DNA of 64,000 nt from Panulirus ornatus (GCF_036320965.1 NC_092235.1:2626112-2690111); one strand, 5' to 3'. Counted from the stretch's first letter, positions 24,179-39,760 are shown. Notes: generated from the letters alone by a model not told the origin. A program made the numbers and translations.

Positions 24179-24298
24179 GAATAAAGTACATATGAACGCG
24201 CACCTTCATAGAACATACAAACCTCCAACAGCCAGGATCGAACCCGGGACCCCTGTGCAAGAGGCAGGCATTTCAACCGCTAGGCTAGCCAGGCCCAT
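24175..24298 (-). mobile_element. SINE-D, copy 3
   Basis: The minus strand has a head with TAGCCTAGCGG and GGTTCGATCCT, then a body ending ACTTTATTCGTG joined to (TA)n. It is arranged head-to-head with copy 4. Confidence 0.8.
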
Positions 24299-24378
24299 AA
24301 CCTAGCGGTTAGCATGCCTGCCTCTTGAACAGGGGTCCCGGGTTCGATCCTGGCTGTTGGAGGTTTGTATGTTCTATG
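24299..24378 (+). mobile_element. SINE-D, copy 4
   Basis: The forward unit CCTAGCGGTTAGCATGCC through GGTTCGATCCTGGCTGTTGG to TTCTATGA mirrors copy 3 with very few differences, and is followed by (TA)n. Confidence 0.8.
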
Positions 24379-24390
24379 ATATATATATAT

Positions 24391-24433
<43 letters not shown>
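24379..24433. repeat. (TA)n
   Basis: TA tract with one CACA interruption between SINE-D and SINE-C. Confidence 0.95.
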
Positions 24434-24437
<4 letters not shown>

Positions 24438-24650
24438 CCCTGGGGATAGGGGAGAAAGAATACATCCCACGTGTTCCCTGCGTGTCGTAGAAGGCGACTA
24501 AAAAGGGAGGGAGTGGGGGGCTGTAAATCCTCCCCTCTTGTTTTTTTTTTTTTAATTTTCCAAAAGAAGGAACAGAGAAGGGGGCCAGGTGAGGATATTC
24601 CCTCAGAGGCCCAGTCCACTGCGGGAAATGGCGAATAGTTTGAAATAATG
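24434..24650 (+). mobile_element. SINE-C, forward copy
   Basis: Runs from ATCCCTGGGGATAGGGG through an internal T-run (24541-24553) to GCGGGAAATGGCGAATAG. The last part is related to the LINE-A 3' end, although CGCTACCTCGC is lost in this copy. Confidence 0.8.
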
Positions 24651-24654
24651 AAAA

Positions 24655-28013
<3,359 letters not shown>

Positions 28014-28134
28014 CCCTTTTAGAAAGTTAAAATACAAGGAGGGGAGGGTTTCTGGCCACCCGCTGCCGTCCCCTTTAGTCGCCTTCTACGACACGTGAGG
28101 AATGCGTGGGAAGTATTCTTTCTCCACTATCCCC

Positions 28135-28137
<3 letters not shown>
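28014..28137 (-). mobile_element. SINE-C fragment (short-linker type)
   Basis: Same block order as 17556-17692, including the TTAGAAAGTTAAAAT end, then (TA)n. Confidence 0.8.

Positions 28138-28198
<61 letters not shown>
28138..28198. repeat. (TA)n flanking a solo LTR
   Basis: TA tract with one GTAT interruption. Confidence 0.97.
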
Positions 28199-29334
<1,136 letters not shown>

Positions 29335-31820
29335 AGGGAAGCAGTGATGGCTTGCGCAAAAGATGCTTGTGGCATGAGAAACGTGGGAGGTGGGCAGATT
29401 AGAAAGGGTAGTGAGTGGTGGGATGAAGAAGTAAGTGTATTAGTGAAAGAAAAGAGAGACACATTTGGATAATTTTTGCAGGGATATAATGCAAATGACT
29501 GGGAGATGTATAAAAGAAAGAGGAATGAGGTCAAGAGAAAGGTGCAAGAAGTGAAAAAAGAAAAGGGCAAATGAGAGATGGGGTGAGAGAGTATCATTAA
29601 ATTTTAAGGAGGATAAGAAATGATTTGGAAGAAGGTAAATAAAGTGCGTAAGACAAGGGAACAAAAGCGAACATTAATGAAGGGGGCTAATGGGGAGGTG
29701 ATAACAAGTAGTGGTGATGTGAGAAAGAGATGGAGAGAGTATTTTGAAGGTTTGTTGAATGTGTTTGATGATAGAGTGGCAGATATAGGGTGTTTTGGTC
29801 GAGGTGGTGTGCAAAGTGAGAGGGTTAGGGAGAATAATTTGGTAAGCAGAGAAGAGGTAGTAAAAGCTTTGCGGAACATGAAGGCCAGCAAGGCAGCGGG
29901 TTTGGAGGGAATTGCAGTGGAATCTATTAAAAAAGGGGGTGACTGTATTGTTCACTGGATGGTAAGGTTATGTAATGTATGTATGACTCATGGTGAGGTG
30001 CCTGAAGATTGGCGGAATGCTTGCATAATTCCATTGCACAAAGGTAATGGGATAAAAGGGAAAGCTCAAATTACAGAGGTATAAGTTTGTTGAGTATTCC
30101 TGTGAAATTATATGGGAGGGTATTGATTGAGAGGGTGAAGGCAAGTACAGAGCATCAGATTTGGGAAGAGCAGTGTGGTGTCAGAAGTGGTAGAGGATGA
30201 GTGGGTCAGGTGTTTGCTTTGAAGAATGTATGTGAGAAATACTTAGGAAAGTAAATGGATTTGTATGTAGCATTTATGGATCTGGAGAAGGCATATGATA
30301 GAGTGGATAGAGATGTTCTGTGGAAGGTATTAAGAATATATGTTGTGGGAGGTAAGTTGTTAGAAGCAGTGAAAAGTTTCTATCAAGGATGTAAGGCATG
30401 TGTACGTGTAGGAAGAGAGGAAAGTGATTGGTTCTCAGTGAATGTTGGTTTGCAGCAGGGGTGCGTGATGTCTCCATGGTTGTTTGATTTGTTTATGGAT
30501 GGGGTTGTTACGGAGGTGAATGCAAGGGGTTTGGAAAGATGGGCAGGTATGCAGTCTGTTGTGGATGAAAGAGCTTGGGAAGTGAGTCAGTTGTTGTTCG
30601 CTGATGATACAGCACTGGTGGATGATTCGGGTGAGAAATTGCAGAAGCTAGTGACTGAGTTTGGTAAAGTGTGTGAAAGAGGAAAACTGAAAGTAAATGT
30701 GAATAAGAGGAAGATTATTAGGTACAGTAAGGTTGAGGGTCAAGTCAATTGGGAGGTAAGTTTGAATGGAGAAAAACTGGAGTTAGTGAAGTGTTTTAGA
30801 TATCTGGGAGTGGATTTGGCAGCGGATGGAGCCATGGAATCGGAAGTGAGTCACAGGGTGGGGGAGGGGGCGAAATTTCTGGGAGCTTTGAAAAATGTGT
30901 GGAAGTCGAGAACGTTATCTTGGAAAGCAAAAATGGGTATGTTTGAAGGAATATTGGTTCCAACAATGTTATATGGTTGCGAGGCGTGGGCTATAGATAG
31001 AGTTGTGCGGAGGAGGATGGATGTGCTGGAAACGAGATGTTTGAGGACAATATGTGGTGTGAGGTGGTTTGATTGCGTAAGTAATGAAAGGGTAAGAGAG
31101 ATGTGTTGTAATAAAATGTGTGTGGTTAAAGGATCAGAAGAGGGTGTTTTGAAATGGTTTGGTCACATAAAGATAATGAATGAGGAAAGATTGACTAAGA
31201 GGATATATGCGTCAGAGGTGGAGGGAACGAGGAGAAGTGGGAGACCAAATTGGAGGTGGAAAGATGGAGTGAAACAGATTTTGAGTGATCGGGGCCTGAA
31301 CATGCAGGAGGGTGAAAAGGGTGCAAGGAATATAGTGAATTGGAACGATATGGTATACCGTGGTCCACGTGCTGTCAGTGGATTGAACCAGGGCATGTGA
31401 AGCGTCTGGGGTAAACCATGGAAAGTTTCATGGGGCCTGGATGTGGAAAGGGAGCTGTGGTTTTGGTGCATCATACATGACAGCTAGAGACTGAGTGTGA
31501 ACGAATGTGGCCTTTGTTGTCTTTTCTTAGTGCTACCTCGCGCACACGCGGGAGGAGGGGGTTGTCATTTCATGTGTGGCGAGATGGCGACGGGAATTAA
31601 CAAGGGCAGACAGTATGAATTATGTACATGTGTATATAAATATATGTCTGTGTGTGTTTACGTATGTATGCGTTAAGATGTATAGGTATGTATGTGTGCG
31701 TGTGTGGACGTGTATGTATATATATGCGTATGTGGGTGGGTTTGGCCATTCTTTCGTCTGCTTCCTTACAGTACCTCGCTAACGCGGGAGACCGACAAAG
31801 TATAGTAGAAAAAAAAAAAA

Positions 31821-31822
<2 letters not shown>
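29335..31822 (+). mobile_element. LINE-A copy 3, 5'-truncated, long 3' UTR
   Basis: Starts at AGGGAAGCAGTGATGG in the linker after the endonuclease, directly after TA/GATA repeats. Frames 29620-30084 and 30255-31400 hold the reverse transcriptase (FMDLEKAYDRVDR, LQQGCVMSPWLFDLF, LLFADDTALVDD) and the family end, with several stops between 29335 and 30255. The 3' untranslated region is about 400 bases. Besides the terminal block it includes CATGGGGCCTGGATGTGG, GTGAACGAATGTGGCC and a second CGAGG/CCTCGC-type site. All of this is missing from copies with the short form. It ends in poly(A) then (TA)n. Confidence 0.88.

Positions 31823-31907
<85 letters not shown>
31823..31907. repeat. (TA)n between LINE-A copies 3 and 4
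   Basis: Pure TA tract. Copy 4 begins immediately after it. Confidence 0.98.
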
Positions 31908-31909
<2 letters not shown>

Positions 31910-33176
31910 AGGCATATGATAGAGTTGATAGAGATGCTCTGTGGAAGGTATTAAGAATATATGGTGTGGGAGGCAAGTTGTTAGAAGCAGTGAAAAGTTT
32001 TTATCGAGGATGTAAGGCATGTGTACGTGTAGGAAGAGAGGAAAGTGATTGGTTCTCAGTGAATGTAGGTTTGCGGCAGGGGTGTGTGATGTCTCCATGG
32101 TTGTTTAATTTGTTTATGGATGGGTTGTAAAGGAGGTAAATGCAAGAGTCCTGGAAAGAGGGGCAAGTATGAAGTCTGTTGGGGATGAGAGAGCTTGGGA
32201 AGTGAGTCAATTGTTGTTCGCTGATGATACAGCGCTGGTGGCTGATTCATGTGAGAAACTGCAGAAGCTGGTGACTGAGTTTGGTAAAGTGTGTGGAAGA
32301 AGAAAGTTGAGAGTAAATGTGAATAAGAGCAAGGTTATTAGGTACAGTAGGGGTGAGGGTCAAGTCAATTGGGAGGTGAGTTTGAATGGAGAAAAACTGG
32401 AGGAAGTGAAGTGTTTTAGATATCTGGGAGTGGATCTGTCAGCGGATGGAACCATGGAAGCGGAAGTGGATCATAGGGTGGGGGAGGGGGCGAAAATTTT
32501 GGGAGCCTTGAAAAATGTGTGGAAGTCGAGAACATTATCTTGGAAAGCATAAATGGGTATGTTTGAGGGAATAGTGGTTCCAACAATGCTGTATGGTTGC
32601 GAGGCGTGGGCTATGGATAGAGATGTGCGCAGGAGGATGGATGTGCTGGAAATGAGATGTTTGAGGACAATGTGTGGTGTGAGGTGGTTTGAGCGAGTAA
32701 GTAACGTAAGGGTAAGAGAGATGTGTGGAAATAAAAAGAGCGTGGTTGAGAGAGCAGAAGAGGGTGTTTTGAAATGGTTTGGGCACATGGAGAGAATGAG
32801 TGAGGAGAGATTGACCAAGAGGATATATGTGTCGGAGGTGGAGGGAACGAGGAGAAGAGGGAGACCAAATTGGAGGTGGAAAGATGGAGTGAAAAAGATT
32901 TTGTGTGATCGGGGCCTGAACATGCAGGAGGGTGAAAGGAGGGCAAGAAATAGAGTGAATTGGAGTCATGTGGTATACAGGGGTTGACGTGCTGTCAGTG
33001 GATTGAAGCAAGGCATGTGAAGCGTCTGGGGTAAACCATGGAAAGCTGTGTAGGTATGTATATTTGCGTGTGTGGACGTGTGTATGTACATGTGTATGGG
33101 GGGGGGGGGGTTGGGCCATTTCTTTCGTCTGTTTCCTTGCGCTACCTCGCAAACGCGGGAGACAGCGACAAAGTAT

Positions 33177-33202
<26 letters not shown>
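31908..33202 (+). mobile_element. LINE-A copy 4, 5'-truncated
   Basis: Begins inside the KAYDRVDR-coding segment directly after (TA)n. One base is lost near 32128, causing a frameshift, and a TAA replaces the Lys codon at 32550. Otherwise the frames 32169-32552 and 32553-32987 are intact and very close to copy 1, including RDVRRR and NWSHVVYRG. Short 3' UTR with a long poly(G) and a poly(A) tail. Confidence 0.9.

Positions 33203-33271
<69 letters not shown>
33203..33271. repeat. (TA)n
   Basis: TA tract after the LINE-A copy 4 poly(A). Confidence 0.98.
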
Positions 33272-33272
<1 letters not shown>

Positions 33273-33284
33273 CAGATAGGTGAT

Positions 33285-33725
33285 ATTTTACGAATAAACG
33301 TAGCTGGGACGCCATTTGGCAAACATGCGATTGTCCAAGACAGACAACTAGTGTATCATAGACTTATTATGTGGGCAAGAAGGCGAATTGTCTGCAAATC
33401 TTATCAACAAAAAAAAAATCCAATATATATAGACCTTTATTAATATCAAAGTCATAATTCTTTGTGTATCTAATAATTGAAGATTCAATGGTATTTCTCG
33501 TGGTGCTGGAGTTAGACTTAATAGCTGATATGGCATTACCACAGTCAATACAATGGTCTAGTTTGATTAAACAAGTTTCGATTCTTTTCCTTTCTTATAC
33601 CATATTCATGTTGCTTAAGTCTAATAGAAAGATCCTTACCAATCTGCCCAACATAAAACGTATCACAATTTCTACATGGCACTTTATAGATGCGACCAGG
33701 AGAATTTTTTTTGTGAGTTCCTGAT
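33285..33725 (-). pseudogene. Penelope-like element, GIY-YIG end
   Basis: The minus strand from about 33700 reads GIYKVPC then CDTFYVGQIGKDLSIRLKQH, the signature of the GIY-YIG endonuclease that ends Penelope-like reverse transcriptases. After a frameshift near 33565 a second segment holds CGNAISAI, TTRNTIESS and YTKNYDFDIN to its stop near 33360. 33285-33345 is the start of the 3' untranslated region and matches 38990-39050 in the opposite orientation. The reverse transcriptase itself is not present. Confidence 0.8.
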
Positions 33726-34815
33726 TAAGATATTCTTTATGATAATATTGTAGCTGAAGGAAGCATTTACATTAAAGAATCTAAGCAGCATGGCAAGTAG
33801 AGTAAAGTTATTATCAAAAGGGGAGAACTAAAAGATTCTGAAAAATCTAGTTCAATTTCAACTTAGATCCAATCGAATATACCCTCTTCAACACACTCTG
33901 NNNNNNNNNNNNNNNNNNNNNNNNNNNNNNNNNNNNNNNNNNNNNNNNNNNNNNNNNNNNNNNNNNNNNNNNNNNNNNNNNNNNNNNNNNNNNNNNNNNN
34001 TTTCGTTTGCTTTGTTCTCATTCTATGTGTTTGGTTATTCTATCTTATATTTGTTATGTGATATTAATATGTACAGTGATTTTTCTTGCATGTAAAGGTT
34101 TTATAATTTTTCTTTTTTACGCATAAATCTTTTCCTTTTTGTTGTAATGTTTGGACATTGTATTTTATGGTCTGCATGTTTGTTTATGCTTCCTGTATGA
34201 TGTTGCATTTATCTTAAAACTTCCTTTGTTCTTGCAAGTTAGAATGACTGAATAATTATGATTAGATTTTGCTCTGCATGGATGTATGTAATGCATAATT
34301 TAACAATGTTTTTTTGCATGTAAGTTTTATATGTATTGTAACATGATAGTTTCAAGCATTATGTGCTCATACTTGAGGAATTTCTTTACTGGATTGTATG
34401 TACTTTTTTCATATATATTTGGGTTAATGTACTGTACAGTATGAAAATTATGCCAATAAAATTGAAGTGAATTAATCAGTATTTTGTTAAGTTATCCTCA
34501 ATTATGTACTGTTTATGATATTGACAACTTCATGTAGCAGTAAGTACGTAGTTGAATAAGGAGACTCTGGAAAGAGATCTTGTATAACACCAGGACTTTT
34601 GTAGAAAGGTTTCCTGCCATGATAAAGTAGAAATTAACATCCATTAGTTATTTTTCCCATTGTATAAAGAACACCTGATAAACATGTGTGTCAGTGTAGT
34701 GGAAAGATTGAACAACATATGGACAAGTCTGAAACTTATACCTTAATTCAGATAAAAAGGAAATAAAGGTAAGATTAAAATATGTATGAATATAAGTAAA
34801 ATAGAATCATATTTC
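33726..34815. other. AT-rich intergenic DNA including a 100-N gap
   Basis: The gap is at 33901-34000. 34001-34460 looks like untranslated or intergenic DNA with an AATAAA at 34454 that could be a poly(A) signal, but no gene is visible upstream. Confidence 0.4.
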
Positions 34816-36917
34816 GAGGCATTTGGACGATTTTTGCAGGGAAAAAATGCAATTGAGTGGGAGATGTATAAAAGAAAGAGACAGGAGGTCAAGAGAAAGG
34901 TGCAAGAGGTGAAAAAAAGGGCAAATGAGAGTTGGGGTGAGAGAGTATCATTAAATTTTAGGGAGAATAAAAAGATGTTCTGGAAGGAGGTAAATAAAGT
35001 GCGTCAGACAAGGGAGCAAATGGGAACTGCAGTGAAGGGCGCAAATGGGGAGGTGATAACAAGTAGTGGTGATGTGAGAAGGAGATGGAGTGAGTATTTT
35101 GAAGGTTTGTTGAATGTGTTTGATGATAGAGTGGCAGATATAGGGTGTTTTGGTCGAGGTGGTGTGCAAAGTGAGAGGGTTAGGGAAAATGATTTGGTAA
35201 ACAGAGAAGAGGTAGTGAAAGCTTTGCGGAAGATGAAAGCCGGCAAGGCAGCAGGTTTGGATGGTATTGCAGTGGAATTTATTAAAAAAGGGGGTGACTG
35301 TATTGTTGACTGGTTGGTAAGGTTATTTAATGTATGTATGACTCATGGTGAAGTGCCTGAGGATTGGCGGAATGCGTGCATAGTGCCATTGTACAAAGGC
35401 AAAGGGGATAAGAGTGAGTGCTCAAATTACAGAGGTATAAGTTTGTTGAGTATTCCTGGTAAATTATATGGGAGGGTATTGATTGAGAGGGTGAAGGCAT
35501 GTACAGAGCATCAGATTGGGGAAGAGCAGTGTGGTTTCAGAAGTGGTAGAGGATGTGTGGATCAGGTGTTTGCTTTGAAGAATGTATGTGAGAAATACTT
35601 AGAAAAGCAAATGGATTTGTATGTAGCATTTATGGATCTGGAGAAGGCATATGATAGAGTTGATAGAGATGCTCTGTGGAAGGTATTAAGAATATATGGT
35701 GTGGGAGGCAAGTTGTTAGAAGCAGTGAAAAGTTTTTATCGAGGATGTAAGGCATGTGTACGTGTAGGAAGAGAGGAAAGTGATTGGTTCTCAGTGAATG
35801 TAGGTTTGCGGCAGGGGTGTGTGATGTCTCCATGGTTGTTTAATTTGTTTATGGATGGGGTTGTTAGGGAGGTAAATGCAAGAGTTTTGGAAAGAGGGGC
35901 AAGCATGAAGTCTGTTGGGGATGAGAGAGCTTGGGAAGTGAATCAGTTGTTGTTCGCTGATGATACAGCGCTGGTGGCTGATTCATGTGAGAAACTGCAG
36001 AAGCTGGTGACTGAGTTTGGTAAAGTGTGTGGAAGAAGAAAGTTAAGAGTAAATGTGAATAAGAGCAAGGTTATTAGGTACAGTAGGGTTGAGGGTCAAG
36101 TCAATTGGGAGGTGAGTTTGAATGGAGAAAAACTGGAGGAAGTGAAGTGTTTTAGATATCTGGGAGTGGATCTGGCAGCGGATGGAACCATGGACGCGGA
36201 AGTGGATCATAGGGTGGGGGAGGGGGCGAAAATTCTGGGGGCCTTGAAGAATGTGTGGAAGTCGAGAACATTATCTCGGAAAGCAAAAATGGGTATGTTT
36301 GAAGGAATAGTGGTTCCAACAATGTTGTATGGTTGCGAGGCGTGGGCTATGGATAGAGTTGTGCGCAGGAGGATGGATGTGCTGGAAATGAGATGTTTGA
36401 GGACAATGTGTGGTGTGAGGTGGTTTGATCGAGTGAGTAACGTAAGGGTAAGAGAGATGTGTGGAAATAAAAAGAGCGTGGTTGAGAGAGCAGAAGAGGG
36501 TGTTTTGAAGTGGTTTGGGCACATGGAGAGGATGAGTGAGGAAAGATTGACCAAGAGGATATATGTGTCGGAGGTGGAGGGAGCAAGGAGAAGAGGGAGA
36601 CCAAATTGGAGGTGGAAAGATGGAGTGAAAAAGATTTTGTGTGATCGGGGCCTGAACATGCAGGAGGGTGAAAGGAGGGCAAGGAATAGAGTGAATTGGA
36701 GCGATGTGGTATACCGGGGTTGACGTGCTGTCAGTGGATTGAATCAAGGCATGTGAAGCGTCTGGGGTAAACCATGGAAAGCTGTGTAGGTATGTATATT
36801 TGCGTGTGTGGACGTATGTATATACATGTGTATGGGGGGGTTGGGCCATTTCTTTCGTCTGTTTCCTTGCGCTACCTCGCAAACGCGGGAGACAGCGACA
36901 AAGTATAAAAAAAAAAA
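34816..36917 (+). mobile_element. LINE-A copy 5 with target-site duplication
   Basis: The 5'-truncated element starts in the endonuclease/RT linker. AATCATATTTC lies just before it (34805-34815) and again right after its poly(A) tail (36918-36928), an 11-bp target-site duplication. The frame from inside the element to 36723 is unbroken over about 635 residues. It includes NYRGISLLSIPGKLYGR, FMDLEKAYDRVDR, GLRQGCVMSPWLFNLF, LLFADDTALVAD and GRPNWRWKDGV. It has the short 3' UTR and a poly(A) tail with no (TA)n. These traits mark it as a young insertion made by ordinary target-primed reverse transcription. Confidence 0.93.
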
Positions 36918-36928
36918 AATCATATTTC

Positions 36929-38100
36929 ATTGTTGATATGATAAAAGATGAAACAGGTAAAGCTAATCATCTCATGGCATGGAACAATGAAGATTAAGAT
37001 ATCAACATGTATGAACACCTCTATAATGTATCTATATAGTGGTGCAGGCCATGTTTGATTGAAAATCTGGAAGTATCTAGCATATGGAAGTATCTGGTAT
37101 CTTTAGGCGAGTCAAGCCTTTTGGGAAAGTCAACAGATGGCACCACTGTCGGGCATCACATTTTATACTGTGGTTAAGCCCTCCACTTTCCTATCTTTCG
37201 TGTATAGTCTTTGGGCTGGAGGCGGGGCATCGTGACGTCACAGGCAAGTCCCTCCCCCCGCCAGATCCAAACATGTGTTGTGTCTGGTGATGGCGGTTCA
37301 AGATTTCCCACATTTATATTGATCTTTACATTATCATCCACTCCCAAAGTCACCTGGCATTCTTGTGTTTCAACAACAGACGTGATATATGCAACACCAG
37401 GCAAACATTGTACCATTATCTGATAGGTTAATTGGTGCACAATCAAGAACCAGTGAATTTCATCGCCGCCATAAGTAAGTAAGGAAGGTGACTTTAATGA
37501 TGATAAATACGACCTGGTATGGCTGTGTCTACACACTACCGCCATCTGGTCAACATTGTACATACCAACATTTAAACTGTGACATTCAACCACAAGGTTT
37601 AAAGTCGCTCATGAAAACGCGAACTTAAAATCTATCCATTTAAATCTACCATTCATCAATAAACATTTAAACACCGTCATTTGAACGTAAACCTTCCAGC
37701 TGCGTTATTTTACCAGAGTCCTTTAAGATACGTCATATAAACACAAAACGTAAATGTATGTTAAGCTTGTGCAAACTATCATTGAATCTCAAACTTTTAA
37801 ATTATAATTGTAATGAAATTGCGAACTTTTAACTCCGTCAAATTACAGCTATTGTGCAAAATGCTTAACTGAAAAATTTTAATGTCAGTTAATTTAACGA
37901 TATCCTTTGTGGTTCATCTCTGAAACACAAACCTTTAAACTTTGTCTCTAGAACTGAACACAACCATCAAGTTCTATAACTGCAAAGGAAATTTGTTTAA
38001 TCTGTCAAAACTCGTCATATAACGCGAACTTTTCAACCTTTCCATTTACCTGGGCCACTCTTCCCTGGCGGCCATTCATATTTTGTACTTTTAAACTGTG
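36929..38100. other. Intergenic DNA with a possible minus-strand exon
   Basis: A minus-strand open stretch at about 37190-37425 follows an acceptor-like AACCTATCAG and encodes a non-repetitive peptide containing TQECQVTLGVDD, but I recognise no family. From about 37560 to 38100 the DNA has weak periodicity (AAACTTTTAA and CGTCAT-type words), probably an old minisatellite next to the 30-bp array. Confidence 0.3.
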
Positions 38101-38664
38101 ACTTTATTACACTTTCATTCATTCATCATGACTTTATTACACTTTCGTTCATTCATCATGACTTTATTACACTTTCATTCATTCATCATGACTTTATTAC
38201 ACTTTCATTCATTCATCATGACTTTATTACACTTTCATTCATTCATCACATTCATCATGACTTTATTACACTTTCATTCATTCATCATGACTTTATTACA
38301 CTTTCATTCATTCATCATGACTTTATTACACTTTCATTCATTCATCATGACTTTATTACACTTTCATTCATTCATCATGACTTTATTACACTTTCATTCA
38401 TTCATCATGACTTTATTACACTTTCATTCATTCATCATGACTTTATTACACTTTCATTCATTCATCATGACTTTATTACACTTTCATTCATTCATCATGA
38501 CTTTATTACACTTTCATTCATTCATCATGACTTTATTACACTTTCATTCATTCATCACATTCATCATGACTTTATTACACTTTCATTCATTCATCATGAC
38601 TTTATTACACTTTCATTCATTCATCATGACTTTATTACACTTTCATTCATCATTCATCAACTAG
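38101..38664. repeat. 30-bp minisatellite, 18 copies
   Basis: Unit ACTTTATTACACTTTCATTC followed by ATTCATCATG repeats with almost no variation. Two identical 9-base insertions (CATTCATCA) interrupt it after the 5th and 15th copies. The peptide frame across it is a by-product of the unit length. Confidence 0.97.
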
Positions 38665-38747
38665 TTCGTCTCACTGATATTCCATTCATAAACTTCATTT
38701 GTGCATCTCATAGTTTGACCACCATGTTGCATGTTTCCTTAAGGTTT

Positions 38748-38900
38748 ATAATTCTTTGTGTATTTAATAATAGAAGATTCAATGATATTTCTCGTGGTAC
38801 TGGAATTAGAGTTAATAATGCCATCTCAGTTATTAACTCTAACTCAAGTACCACGAGAAATATCATTGAATCTTCTATTTCTGAATACACAAAGAATTAT
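38748..38900. repeat. 70-bp-arm hairpin in a Penelope-like fragment
   Basis: Bases 38748-38819 are the near-exact reverse complement of 38829-38900. The right arm is coding sequence of the Penelope-like remnant, and the left arm is an inverted copy of it. Confidence 0.88.
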
Positions 38901-39187
38901 AATCTTAATATTAGTGATGGTCTATACAAATTGGATAACTTTAATGTTGATAAAATGTGTAAACAATTCACCTTCTTGTCCACATAATAAGTTTATGATA
39001 CGCTTGTTGTCTGTCTTGGACAATCACATGTTTACCATATGGCGTCCTAGCTACGTCTCTTCGTTGTATATTAACTGACTGTTATATTTCTCTCTTGTGT
39101 CTACCATGATGATGTGAGTTTTACACGAAAGTGCACTTGGGAACTTATCGTGTTTATTTTCCCCGTGGAGTGACTCATAAGAATATA
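38818..39187 (+). pseudogene. Penelope-like element, C-terminal end and 3' UTR
   Basis: The forward frame to TAA at 38985 carries NAISVINSNSSTTRNIIESS and YTKNYNLNIS, homologous to the minus-strand remnant at 33350-33560. The 3' untranslated region continues through CTTGGACAATC and CACTTGGGAACTTATCGTG. The GIY-YIG core is missing here. An inverted partial copy precedes it. Confidence 0.75.
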
Positions 39188-39249
39188 TTTGATAACGTGC
39201 AAAATTGTGATCCTTTTCAATATACATATATGTATATATATATTTTTTT

Positions 39250-39474
39250 CAAAATATTCGCCATTTCCCGCGTTAGCAACGTAGCGTTAAGAAAAGAGGA
39301 CTGGGCCTCTGAGGGAATATCCTCACCTGGCCCCCTTCTCTGTTCCATCTTTTGGAAAACAAAAAAAAAACAAAAATAAGAGGGGAGGATTTCCAGCCCC
39401 CCGCTCCCTCCCTTTTAGTCACCTCCTACGACAAGCAGGGAATGCGTGGGAAGTATTCTTTCTCCCCTATCCCC

Positions 39475-39478
<4 letters not shown>
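39250..39478 (-). mobile_element. SINE-C, nearly complete body
   Basis: The plus strand reads ATTCGCCATTTCCCGCGTTAG, GAGGACTGGGCCTCTGAGGG and GGAATATCCTCACC, an internal A-run (39360-39376), then the GGAGGATTTCC and CTATCCCCAGGGAT end joined to (TA)n. This is the reverse complement of the SINE-C body with its LINE-A-like 3' end. Confidence 0.85.

Positions 39479-39545
<67 letters not shown>
39479..39545. repeat. (TA)n
   Basis: TA tract next to the 5' side of SINE-C. Confidence 0.98.
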
Positions 39546-39546
<1 letters not shown>

Positions 39547-39688
39547 TTCAGTATGTTTACTTTCGATAATGAGGAACAAACGAAAGAGCCAAGCAAGTAA
39601 ATTTCGTCAAAGACATCTCTCTTTTCTAAACGCTGCCTCGCAAAGATTTTCATTAATTCAAATTGAAGAAACAGACGTATTTTCTATT

Positions 39689-39760
39689 GTCTGGTTAGCT
39701 CAGTGGTAGAGCGTGAGTCTGACACACTCAAGGTCGTGGGTTCGAGACCCACACCAGACA
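39689..39760 (+). tRNA. tRNA-like gene, anticodon GAC (Val)
   Basis: A complete cloverleaf: acceptor GTCTGGT pairs with ACCAGAC, D stem GCTC/GAGC, anticodon stem TGAGT/ACTCA with loop CTGACAC, five-base variable loop, T stem GTGGG/CCCAC with loop TTCGAGA. A TTTTTT run at 39763-39768 gives a pol III stop. Anticodon GAC would read GUC valine codons. Eukaryotic nuclear genomes normally use AAC (inosine) for this box, and the body looks more like tRNA-Lys or tRNA-Met than tRNA-Val. It may therefore be an altered tRNA, a tRNA-like SINE head or a retrocopy. No intron. Confidence 0.8.

Noticed and set aside
38098..38664. 188-codon frame with MTLLHFHSFI repeats
   Set aside because: A product of the 30-bp minisatellite, whose unit is a multiple of three.
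38101..38664. Possible CRISPR-like array (regular short repeats)
   Set aside because: Units are directly tandem without unique spacers, and the sequence context is eukaryotic.
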